Assembly (NCBI GenBank): GCA_029582165.1
Contig: CM055871.1
Span: 30,765,802-30,829,801 of the forward strand
DNA length: 64,000 bases
From: Portulaca oleracea
Lineage: Eukaryota; Streptophyta; Magnoliopsida; Caryophyllales; Portulacaceae
Direction of reading: 5' to 3'
Positions 35,781 to 48,223 of this stretch are shown here, piece after piece; within the stretch, counting starts at the first letter, position 1, and each line of letters begins with the position of its first letter. A model generated the notes under the pieces. It was given only the letters and a program-made list of their open reading frames with translations. It ran no database searches and was not told where the DNA came from. Made by a program: the position numbers and the translations under genes.

Positions 35781-37187
35781 TGGTGACTCCCATTTCGAAC
35801 CAAAACACATCAGAGATTGCATAAACTATGGTAAGTGGTTTTACAATGTACCGATGCAACTTTAAAGTTTTCTTCATATATCTCTAAATAATATTTGCAT
35901 AAATCGCTTTCTTCCAAGCCTAACATTTTAACGAGCAAGTTGAGTTAAATTTAGAAGAATTTGGAACAAGTGGATGTTCACTCTTAAGAGTTTAATTCAA
36001 TGACTCATGAAATGCACAAAGTAAAGTGAAAGTGATTTTTCAAACCCCAACACAAATCGCCAAATCACACCCCCAATCCACGTGGACGTTCCGGAAGCCC
36101 GAACAGTGAGGAAAAATTTCCACAGAGGCCTGATGATACTGGAAGAGTTTTGGATCCCTCACAGGCGTGACAAGTAGATGTCATGACCGTAAGAGGCCTT
36201 CTGACTGCACATCTTTTGGGAGTGACGGTAGTGAGAAGTGTTGTCACGACCGTGAGGCTGCTAAACCCAGACTTACGCCTCTTGTTGTGTCACAATCGTG
36301 AGAAGTGGTGTCACGGTCGTGACTCTTATTTTACCCAGGAGTCTTCTTTACCGTTTTCTTTGGTTGGCAAGGTTTAATGGGGGTGACGGCCGTGAGGTCC
36401 TGAGTCACGGCTGTGACACCCCGGCTGATGACCTTGTTTTCTTGGTTCTCCCTGGGAACAAGGCTCAGGTTCTCACATCTTCATGAAGAACAACTATGGT
36501 AACATATTCCATACTTTTATGGGGGGTTGTTAGCTGAGCAGAACCTCCATATTGTCTTCTCGTCAGGGAACTCTCTTTGTGGAGCATCTTTGAGATCATT
36601 GGTTCTAAGTTCAAAGGATGATCTTGGATGCGTTTGGAATTGGTTTGAGCGTATGGATCTGTTGACATTTTAGGGGGGGTGTTGCGGAACAATATAATAT
36701 GTTGATACCAATATGATTTGAAATCCAATCCTGGAAACAAGAGATTGTGCCTTTTTTACTACCCAAAATTTCAATACATTTTAAAATATGAAAATATTTA
36801 TAATTTATGTTGTTAAAACCTGACCGATCGGACTGCCTTAACTAATCAACTGGAAACCGGCGGTTTGATCGGTTCAATTCTAAGGTTCAATTGTTGTATA
36901 GGTTCAACTAGAAAAGAAACGGAACAACCAATCAACTCAGTTCAACTAGGAATTAGGAGTCGAACCGATTTTTTTGAATTTTATAAAAAGAAAAGGGTTG
37001 ATTTCTTCCCACACAAACCCTAAATCACTTGTGGTGCCTGTCTCTTCCCTTTGTTCTTCCTCTCTCTGTGTTGTCTTGCCAGGCATCCAAGTTGCAGATA
37101 GTGTTGGAAATTTGTGTGATTTAAAATTATTCTTTTGACCTATTAACATTGTTTGATGCTCACCTATACAATCGGTAGTGACTTTTA
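35781..37187. other. Retroelement-derived intergenic DNA with GTCACGG motifs
   Basis: At 36080-36430 motifs such as 'gtcacgaccgtgag', 'gtcacggtcgtgac', 'ggtgacggccgtgagg' and 'gtcacggctgtgac' recur. The remainder (36480-37187) shows no recognisable gene. Confidence 0.4.
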
Positions 37188-37590
37188 GGTTGTGTTCGGC
37201 AATAGCATTTGGGGTAGCGTTTAGCGTTTTGATCAAGTTAAAACTCCAATTGCATAAATATTAGTGTTCGGTAAGTTAGCATTTTGAGTAGCGTTTAGTA
37301 TTTTAAGGAGCATTTTGTGAAATGCTAATAAAGTTAACGTTTGGCGTTTGGAGTAGCGTTTCATATTTTTCGGTCAAAAAATACCCTTGAAAATTTTATC
37401 TTTGGAAATTATGGATTTTATGTCAATTCACATTAATCTATTAATTCAACTACTAAATTTACCGAACACAATTCTCATTTGAACAATCATCCGCTATTCG
37501 CTACTTAAACCGCTATCCGCTGTTTAAACTGTTATCCGCTACACAACCCACTATCCGCTATCTAAAACACTAATTTTGCCGAACAGGGCC
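37188..37590. mobile_element. Harbinger/Tourist-like MITE, copy 2
   Basis: 403 bp with exact TTA duplications (37185-37187 and 37591-37593). Left terminus GGTTGTGTTCGGCA; right terminus, reverse-complemented, GGCCCTGTTCGGCA. Same family as 25972-26380 but in opposite orientation. Internal repeats of 'ccgctatccgct' type are characteristic. Confidence 0.88.
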
Positions 37591-38878
37591 TTAGTTACGT
37601 ACAACCATTTGTGCTCATTCAATTATTAGTATTAAACCTTATAGATTATTTTTAACACTTTTATTTATTATTTGTTGCTCCTAATTTTGGTTTGACTGGG
37701 TTTCTGATTGATGAGGTTGAAGTTTGAAGGAGTTTTAGTTAACTTATTTCTACTATTGCTAAATCTTTTGTGTGGCTGACTTTTGTTTCTCCTTCTATCT
37801 TTAAGGAGTTCGTGGCTGGTTTTAAGGGATTTACTCCCATTTGTTTAGCAGGTGGTTGCCTTTGTTTCGGTGCTAATAACTTTGAGCGTTAGATATCTAT
37901 TGGTTCGGGATTCTATCTTGCTACATCCGAAGAGAATCCTGGGAGAAGGTTGCATCTAAATTATTTACCAATGCAGTGGGGGCATTCCTTCTCTAAAGGG
38001 AGTGTTTGACACGCTTCGACCCAGGCTAATTCTAATTCCCTCATCTCATTCTCTCTATTCATATTTTTATTGATGTATTGTACAATTGAATGTAGTTTTC
38101 TATGTATTCAACATGTTTACATGACTAATAATTTTGTCATTAGATGTTCGTTGAATTCCAAATTAATAAAAAAATTTCCACTATATGTTTGAGTTGTAAT
38201 TTTTCGGAATAATTTCCAGCACAGAGTTATGCAGCCACTCTTCGAGGTTACGTCTCTTTCTGATTCTCAAGGAGTTTTAGACTTTCATTCAAGCACTATG
38301 ATGAAAGATATTGACAGACGATCTTGAGGGAGTGTGGGCATATGGTGATTTGATAAAGATTTTGACTTGATAGTTGAGAGGACTCAGAGGAGGGGACCAC
38401 TCAATCTAGCAGCTTATGCTCAGAGGAGGACGAGGGAGCACTATGACTCGAGTATGTTGTCAGACAAAATCAAATGAGAACAAATTCTTGTTCTTGAGTT
38501 GCTGACTTCCAGTCTTTTGATTTTTTGAAGAATAGCTGTTGGAACTTGGAAAACGAAGACAGTATGGAACACACTGATCTTTTGATTTTTAGTAAAATCA
38601 ACGTACTAGGCAAAAGTTTGATCAAAATTTGAAAGGGGGAGTGGAACGCACTAGGCAAAAGTTCCAGACAACACGACCAATCCATATCTTTTATGTTTCC
38701 AAGTCGAAAAAATTGGGAATTGAGTTTCTGTTTTAACAAAACGTGATTCCCGTCACTTTCAATACCATTTTAGTTTGCCAGTTCCAAATTTTTCCACAAT
38801 TTAGAGGTCAAATTGACAATCAGTTTCCATAGTTCACATTTCAGTTTAGCAATTCTGGATTTTTTTGAACAGCCCTCA
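37591..38878. other. Intergenic, no gene seen
   Basis: No recognisable coding region. 38470-38739 is open on the minus strand but without family motifs. The actin 2 duplication unit begins at 38879. Confidence 0.4.
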
Positions 38879-39594
38879 TCGCAGGACCATCTTTATCACA
38901 GTATATAAACTACTCCACGACCTGTAGACAATATCTGGACCAAAGGAACCAACCACACCACATTAACCAGTAAACAGATCTCATCATAGTTCTCGCCTCA
39001 GATAGTGAGACAGAATATAAGAAAGCAGCACTTGGGCATAGTATCGATGTAAGCCTATGCTGTCACAACATAAAAAATGATTACAGCCGTTACAGGACTA
39101 CAAAATGGCACCATCCCAGCAACGTCAAGGCATGTAGACAAATGCCCAAACAGTATCTATCAAGTATCAACTATCTCATCCACAAAGACAAACATGGATC
39201 ACAAAGCCTCCCACTGTCCAGCCTCAATTGCATTTCAGCAAAATAAGGATCATTCGGGATTTTATACCCACATAAAACCAACCATGAATATGATGCGCCA
39301 AAAACACTTCTCATGCTAAAAATTAAGTAGAGTATATGAATTTAAAACATCTGGGCAAAATATAAATGTTCCTCAAAGATTACATGCCATTGATGACCCC
39401 TTGAAAAATAGTTACAACAAACGACAGAAATTCCAAGCTTTTGGTTCCAAAAAGAAAAACCAGACTCCTAAGTTTCCCATCTCATCTCAACCAAATCAAA
39501 TCAAATCATACAGCACACTAATAATAGTTTTGACCAAACGGAAATAAAATAAGGAGACAGCGGAGGACTATGTAGTAGAACACAAAAACTTAGC
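38879..39594 (-). other. Actin 2 3' UTR and duplicated flank
   Basis: Homologous to 20325-21012 behind actin 1, with small indels. The stretch next to the stop codon is nearly identical; similarity falls off toward 38879, where it ends. Confidence 0.7.
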
Positions 39595-41000
<1,406 letters not shown>

Positions 41001-42073
41001 TTTAGGTTATACTGCACACAAACAATCAAAAGGCCGATTAAACAAGAGATCAATGACCCCATCATAATTTTTTGTTAGAACATTGAGTCATCGCACAAAC
41101 ATGAACTTTACTTTGAATTAGTCTAAGAGCTTTTTCACTTCGATGTATAAAAGAAAAGAAGCAACCACCCCAGCTCCACTAACGACATACATTTATAGAC
41201 GATCATTAAGAAAATAAAGATCACACGTTTGGGCCTCTTCATGCTGAAGGTGATGCAAAGACCATAGAGGTGGGAGCACTGATCCTCAATGGCTTCCCTA
41301 AATCCAATGAAAAGAAAGGAACCTACGTTCTAAAGATCTCTTTTGTCCATTTGAGCTTACAATACAAAGCTAGTAAGCATAATGTAACATCAAACAATTC
41401 CTTGCTATTCTTTCCAATATAGCTTGCTTCATTAGTCAAACGTTGTGTTTAAGGCAAATCTAACACTGAGCCACTGGCAAACAAACTATGCTACACTATA
41501 CAGAAACTTACAAATCTGAATCGTACATTAGCACAATCTAAACGAAAACCTCATCAAGCCAAGGTCATTTTATCAATCACAGGTTCTTAGACATCACATC
41601 GGATTAAATTTATCCATCAACCACTATCCGGGCACAGATCTAAACCAAGAAGATCTAAACCAAGAATGTCATGCAGCACATCCAAATTAGATCTAAACCG
41701 AGAGTGTCATGCAGAAAAGTCAAATCCTCAGTAGCCTAATCGAAACCTAATATTCTTCCAAATGAAAATCCATGATAATCGCAAATCTACCAAATTCAAT
41801 CAAAAGCATACAACTACACCAGATCGTACTAGTCAAATCAGATTCAACAAAGGTCAACTTCACCAAACCCTAGATCGGACCAACTAAAGCATCAAATCAC
41901 TCAGATTCACAGAGAAATGTAAATCAAAACACACATCAACCTCAACCAACCACAAATTTCGATCTCACAGTAACTAAAGCCACAAAGATCTGGAACAAAT
42001 TCAAACTAAAAGAACGAAATAATGAACAAGTCCAAAGCAGAAAGGATTAAGATTCAAGATTCAGAAAGCTTAC
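41001..42073 (-). other. Actin 2 leader: 11-nt 5' UTR piece and 1062-nt leader intron
   Basis: 5' UTR piece 41001-41011 and intron 41012-42073 with acceptor GTGTGCAG and donor GTAAGC, homologous to the actin 1 leader intron but with several indels (for example an extra stretch around 41460-41520 and a duplicated 'agatctaaaccaagaa' near 41640). Confidence 0.88.
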
Positions 42074-42794
42074 CTTAAAATCTGAGAACCTTGCGGCTCG
42101 CTGAGAGAGAGAGAGAGCGGTCGAGGCAGAGAGAGAAAATGAGAGGAGCAAGAATGAGGCGTCTGAAGGAGTAGCACTTTGCTATCCTCAATATATGTTA
42201 CAAGGGCCGCCAAATGAAATGCAAATGCACGTGAAATGTGGTTGAAATTAACCTTCCTTTTTTTCAAATATAATTTTGAATTGTTTTAAAATACTTTTGA
42301 ATTTTGAGAAATTGAAAAGAAAAATGAAAATTGGAAAATTAAGAACAATGATTTGGGCGGAGTGGAGAGAGAGAAAGGAGAGGGCGGTGACATCAAATTA
42401 GCTGGAAGCACGTACTCCTCCACGTGGTCGCCTTTTTCTTTGCCTTGCCTTTTTTATTTTGAATTTTAATTTGATGATCAAAAATATGAGAAATTTTATC
42501 GATCAAAAAAAATATTATAAATTTTGAATATTAGAAATTTTAGTTTTTAAATTATAATTATAAATTTTGGACAGAATGTAAAAGAAATATTAGAAATTTT
42601 GAATATTAGAAATTTTAGTTTTTAAAGTATAAATATAAATTTTGGACAGAATGTAAAGTAGTTATAATCTGATATGCAGAGAATGTGGGTGCACGTTGTC
42701 TTTGATCATTTAATTATTTGTTTTGTGAGCTATTTTCGTGTTGTTTTTCTTCTTTTTATTAGTTTTATTTATTTTGCGGTAATTACCTTGTCCA
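42074..42794 (-). promoter_or_regulatory. Actin 2 leader exon and promoter
   Basis: The leader exon ends at 42074 before the GTAAGC donor. An ATATAT/TATA-like box (42191-42198) suggests a start near 42160. The conserved block is at 42389-42441 and contains the G-box CCACGTGG (42420-42427). The TGACGTCA-like core of actin 1 is TGACATCA here. Two near-identical stretches 'gaatattagaaattttagtt' (about 42530 and 42601) form a local tandem duplication absent from actin 1. Homology to actin 1 ends at about 42794. Confidence 0.72.
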
Positions 42795-43046
42795 ATTGTC
42801 TCCATTTATTTATCTTTATTCATAGCAATATTATCCCTGAATTTTACAATTTCATACATATTAATATCAGGTACTTCAATACATTTCTAAATCCCCTAAA
42901 CCTTGCGTTGGTGAAATTACATTGGAATTTGTTGTTCTTTCAATACATGATAAATTAAAAACAAGATCCTAGCAAGATTCAAAAAGATTATAACTACAGA
43001 TATGGTGCTTATTAATATGATTCAAATATGAAATATAGGTCATGTT

Positions 43047-43254
43047 TTTTAGAGTGATAGGATCAAGTTAGGTTTGACAAGGTAAGAAAAAGAAGGAAGG
43101 GTAAGGATAAAATTTGTGGTATGTAAGTTAGTAATGGAGTAAAGGTATTTTATTAGTAAAATTTTGATGGTTTGAATGTTTTTTAGGGAATCATGTAAGG
43201 TAAGGTAAACTTAGGTAAGGATAAACCTAACTTATCACTCTAAAGAATAAAGCC
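43047..43254. mobile_element. Foldback MITE between actin 2 and actin 3
   Basis: Left end 'tttagagtgataggatcaag' with 'ttaggtttgac', and right end whose reverse complement reads 'tttagagtgataagttaggt', form a terminal inverted repeat of about 25 bp around a 150-bp AT-rich core. Non-coding. Target duplication not resolved. Confidence 0.55.
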
Positions 43255-43728
43255 TTATCTAAATGTATTAATTGTATAATTTGATGTTTTAATTTTCTTT
43301 GTGGGGATTTATAAATGTGAAAACATAAAATATTACAATTTAAAAATTAATTCCAATTGTGTAAAATTCATATTTGAGAAGATACCTTCTCTGGTTTTGC
43401 TTATAATTGGGATGATAACAAGTTATTATTTATCTACTGAAAATTGTCATGTAAATAACCGAGCTCCTAAAATAATAGTAATGTGACAAAAAATATTGAA
43501 TTACACTAATAAATGGAACACAATGAAAAGGTTTTACAAAGGCGGCATGACATAAGACCTTTGTAAATAAGTATGATAGACAATACAAAAATCCAAGTCT
43601 CTTGTCCCAAAAGGGAAGCCAATATTTTTCTTTTTCATCACACAATCAAATCAACTGAAACAAGCACACTAATAAATAATAAAGGTCAAGACGTGGACTA
43701 TGAAGGATTGCATTCACAAAAACTTATC

Positions 43729-45719
43729 TTAAAAACACTTTTGGTGAACAATTGTTGAGCCATATTCGTCGAACTCAGATCTTGAGATCCACATCTGTAA
43801 ATTTGTGAAACAATACATTAATAGTGTGTCTTTAAGAAAGTAAAGCCTAATCAAACACGATAATCGGATTCGAATGCAACTTGAAATGGCTAAGAGATGG
43901 TTAAATATGACTCGGATAGAACTTATCTTAAGCAGAAATAAACATGATTTGACAATTTATATCAAGACATATTACTTTTCAATTATGAGAAAATTTAATG
44001 TGTTTTTAAGGCTAACACGAAAAAATAATTTATTTACTATTAAGGTTTACCTTTTTTTTTTAGAGTAAACATAAGATCCCTTAAAAAAATACCTGTTGGA
44101 AGGAGCCAAGTGATGCAAGGATAGAGCCTCCAATCCAAACACTATACTTCCTCTCAGGAGGAGCAACCACCTTAATCTTCATGCTATTAGGAGCAAGTGC
44201 AGTAATCTCTTTACTCATACGATCAGCAATGCCAGGGAACATCGATGTACCCCCACTTAACACAATATTACCATAAAGATCTCTTCTAATATCTACATCG
44301 CACTTCATGATCGAATTATATGTTGTCTCATGAATTCCAGGTGCTTCCTGACCAATGAACGAGGGTTGAAATAGGACCTCTGGGCATCGAAACCGTTCAG
44401 CTCCAATAGTGATCACTTGTCCATCTGGCAACTCGTAGTTTTTCTCTAAGGAAGAGCTGCTCTTAGCAGTCTCTAGTTCTTTTTCATAATCAAGAGCCAC
44501 ATAAGAAAGCTTTTCCTTAACATCACGGACAATTTCTCGCTCGGCGGATGTGGAAAACATGTAACCTCTCTCCGTTAGAATCTTCATAAGATACTCAGTA
44601 AGATCACGACCAGCAAGATCCAAACGGAGGATTGCATGAGGTAAGGCATATCCCTCATAAATTGGCACTGTATGACTCACCCCATCACCAGAATCAAGGA
44701 CGATACCTATATAAGTCCCAAAGAATCCACAAATGAGGTTGTATGAAATGAATTAAAACAAACTACATAGCACAACTCGCCAGCTTGGGAGTTGACCCAT
44801 CAATCAAGTCCAGCCACGGCAACATATTATTGGTATGTTTATGGGCATGAAAAATATTAAACTTGTTAGTTTCTAATCACATTTGGAATATATACAAAGA
44901 CCCCTCACACATTCTCACAAACAAAAACACAATAGACGATAATGACATATTGAAGACAATCATATATAACCAACCTGTAGTGCGACCACTAGCGTAGAGA
45001 GAAAGTACAGCTTGAATTTGAACATACATAGCAGGCACATTGAACGTCTCAAACATGATTTCAGTCATCTTCTCCCTATTAGCCTTAGGATTCAGCGGAG
45101 CTTCGGTGAGCAAAACTGGATGCTCTTCAGGAGTAATTCGAAGTTCATTGTAGAAAGTGTGGTGCCAAATTTTCTCCATATCGTCCCAGTTGTTTACAAT
45201 ACCATGTTCAATGGGGTATTTTAAGGTCAAAATACCTCTTTTTGATTGAGCTTCGTCTCCGACATATGCATCCTTCTTATCCATGCCGATCATGATACCA
45301 TGGTGCTTCGGACGACCAACAATGCTAGGAAACACAGCCCTTGGAGCATCATCTCCAGCAAACCCGGCCTTCACTCAAACAAATAAAACAAAATAGTCAC
45401 GAGGAAAAACTTTTGAAATTAATGATAGAAGTCTAAAATGATTTCGATCTAAAGCTAACATAATCATATCATAGTTGAAAATATGTTGTTTTTAATTCTA
45501 AATAATTAAGTTGAAGTTTTTTCAAGTCTAAATCTAAATTAATCCGTCCAATAAACATGTCGACCCAAATTGACCTATGATCCAAGCATACAAAGGAACC
45601 TCAAAGAATTGGGTGTAGACCAATGTCAAATAGAGCATAAGGAATCAACCAACCTTGACCATTCCAGTTCCATTATCACAAACAACTGGTGGGGCTTCAT
45701 CTACATCTACATCTGCCAT
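43729..45719 (-). CDS. ACT: Actin 3, divergent actin (four coding exons, 379 residues)
   Basis: Exons: 45654-45719 (66 nt), 44975-45368 (394), 44093-44706 (614), 43729-43794 (66); all junctions are GT/AG; introns of 285, 268 and 298 nt share no obvious sequence with the other copies. No stop or frameshift, so it appears functional. The N-terminus is two residues longer ([19 protein letters not shown]). ATP loops DNGTG and DSGDGVSH, Gln in [12 protein letters not shown] and KCF end are intact. Differences cluster on exposed filament surfaces: the D-loop reads [17 protein letters not shown], and the last exon has [18 protein letters not shown] where the others have SKGEYDES (or SKSEYDES) [20 protein letters not shown] replaces [10 protein letters not shown]. 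This suggests an older duplicate under relaxed or altered selection, perhaps tissue-restricted; expression is not known. The leader exon is proposed at 53.2 kb. Confidence 0.93.
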
Positions 45720-46127
45720 TTTAGTTTATAGTCCACACTACCTACAAAACAATCAAACAAGTTATATCTTACACAAGATATCATGTCTATAACCTTTGTG
45801 AAACTTAGAGAGAGCAAGATAAAGACTAGTGAAAAACATAAGTATGAACATATCTTCAGTTATAGTTTCTAGCCAACTTTAATGAAATTGTGTTTATACA
45901 GGATGGAAAATGTCACTAAATTTATTTTTAATATGTTTATTTGATCTAACCTCATAATCAATTCTCTCCTAAAAGTTTGTGCTTTATAATTATGTTTACT
46001 AGATCCATTTTTGTTATTTGTATAAAAAAATGTAATTTTATTGAATTTGGTTGAACAACTAAAGTCTAAGGTGCATAAAAATTTCACCATGATGAAAGGG
46101 TTAACATGATTTTACAAAGGTGAAGGT

Positions 46128-48029
46128 ATCAAAAGTATCTCATGAAAGGTGAATGGGAATATCCATGTAATAAATATAATAATATGTGATGCCTTGTTAT
46201 ATGGTTAAAGTGTAGCTTGAGAGGAATCAAGTAACTACTTATATCACTAAGGTGCATCTTCCATTCAAGAAACTCATCTCTAAAATGCTTCATAGTCATG
46301 CCAACTCGCTTAGAAGCAATACCAAGATAGGTGACTTTATAGTAAGTGGGTGTGTTTCTGTGTGTGTGTGTGCGTGCTTATGTGTGTGCAGGCGCATGTT
46401 TATTAACATTAAGAGCATTTGCTTTGACAAGTGAATATTTGTCTCTATTTTTACTCCTCTATAACGATTCCTTATCCACTCACTCAATAAGTTTTAGGCT
46501 AGCTTTTAGTAGATTTTTCCTTGTTTTACCGATTTTTACCATTTTTTTATGTGTACAAGAGGAAGTTGTATAATTTTCATCTAAAATTGATGATTTTGGA
46601 TAACTACTTTAGAAAGATGACAAAGACATGGTTTGGTGTAAACAGTTCCAAGGCATCCATGGCCGGACTTAGGAGCAAATTGGTAGGATCAAAATGAAGA
46701 AAACAATTTCTGGTGGGTGAATGGGTGGCCATGTTACGAAGACATGCCCATGTCACACTTGTATAACTATTACAACATGAATAGTAACACAGTGCAAGAG
46801 ATGACTAGTCGTGTTACTTTGACACGGGCATGTTGACCTCAACATGGGGTCATACTGACACACACATTGTCAACTAGAAGAGATACGAAATTCTCACATG
46901 ATAATAAGGTAACATAGGCGGCCATGTCACCTTAACACGCCTATGTTATCCATGGCTCCACCCTCTCGCCAATGAGTACCCCTCTTTGTTCGATCTTAGG
47001 GGGTTTTTACCAAATTTTTGCTCCTTAAATACTGTTTTTGCATTTTTATTGTAAGGCTTTTGTAAAAATTAAAAGAGTCATTACAAACAAATTAGAGGTT
47101 GACTAATGAGAACTATCAACACTTGTAACTTATTTTGCCGTAATTCAACAAGTTACAGATAGATTAAGAGAGTCATTATAGGCAGAATAGAGGTTGAATG
47201 ATGATAAGTATTAACATTTGTACTATATTTTTTGCTTCATCCTACAAGTTCTCCTGAGTCCCTCCTTTCATTCTTTTACTTCATTAGATTTATTACAATC
47301 ATGTTGATGTTTTGGATATATTTATGTGATGTTTGGAGTAATTAGTGGCAATAAACCCTCATTTAATTTTTAGGAGGATTATCTGTGAATGACTTTCTAA
47401 AATTATATTTGGGGTTTTGGATGATTGATACAAGATGACTTTGTTAATGTTTTCCTTTGGTGGAATGCCTTGATGAGTATTTTATTGACTATTTAGGTAC
47501 TTAGACATATCAATGGATGGTTCATTATTGTAAGTGATTTAAGATAAAAATGGCTTACTCAGGCATATAAAAACTCTTAACAGTTAAGTCATTGGGTATC
47601 AATCTAGTTCAAAAGTAGCCGACCTCTTCTCATGAAAATAGGTGGTGGTGGCGATGGCGGTTTGGGGGGGGGGGGGGGGCTAGGGGTAGTCAACAAGGTG
47701 TCCTAGCAGGCTTAACAAAGCACTAGACCACGTAAAGGAGTCCACCAAGTCAAAAATCCTAAATTTTCATGTTTTTAAGAGTAGGTTTAGCCAAACTTTA
47801 ACTTTTAAAAAATTTATTTTTGGAAGCAGTTTCTGAAAAAATCCTAACGTTTACAATCCCCACCCCCACTCACTCCTCCACAGTAATCCCTTTCCCCTGT
47901 TCTCCCTTCTTCACCATTGTCAAACAAAACTCATCTATCTTTTTCTATCTCTATCTTTCTCTCTTTCATTTGTTCTATTTAAACAACAAAGACCCAAAGA
48001 AAAGGGGAAAAAAACCAGATAAATAACCA
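46128..48029. other. No gene; repeat phrases of retroelement type at 46700-46990
   Basis: 46720-46990 repeats 'ccatgttacgaagacatgcc', 'gtgttactttgacacgggc' and 'catgtcaccttaacacgcc', similar in style to the motif clusters at 34.3 and 36.2 kb. A G run lies at 47667-47680. No coding region recognised. Confidence 0.4.
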
Positions 48030-48223
48030 TCCAAGAAGCCGGAATGGGTGGTGACGACGCAGAGGGTCCAAACCCAGATCCGCCTGGACCAAGATTTAGG
48101 GAAGGTAAAGAAGGTCTGACCATACCATGTGTCGCACTTGTTGACCAACCAAAACGAGGTGGCTTTGGATTGTGAAGGAAAGAGAGGGATAATGAAGAAA
48201 AAGAGGAGGAAGATAGGATCCAT
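48030..48223 (-). pseudogene. Possible thaumatin-like protein 5' fragment
   Basis: A minus-strand frame from 48223 starts MDPIFLLFFFIIPLFPSQSK, a good signal peptide, then ATSFWLVNKCD, close to the T-F-x-x-V-N-x-C start of mature thaumatin-like (PR-5) proteins, and further on PKSWSRRIWVWTLC, reminiscent of their WSGRxWGRTxC motif. The spacing between the two is too short and the rest of the domain is missing, so at best this is an internally deleted relic. It lies inside the proposed actin 3 leader intron. Chance resemblance is a real alternative. Confidence 0.28.

Noticed and set aside
43729..45719. Actin 3 as a pseudogene lacking its last exon
   Set aside because: The last exon is only 66 nt; reading 43729-43794 on the minus strand gives an in-frame [11 protein letters not shown]...KCF end with a proper acceptor, so the gene is complete.
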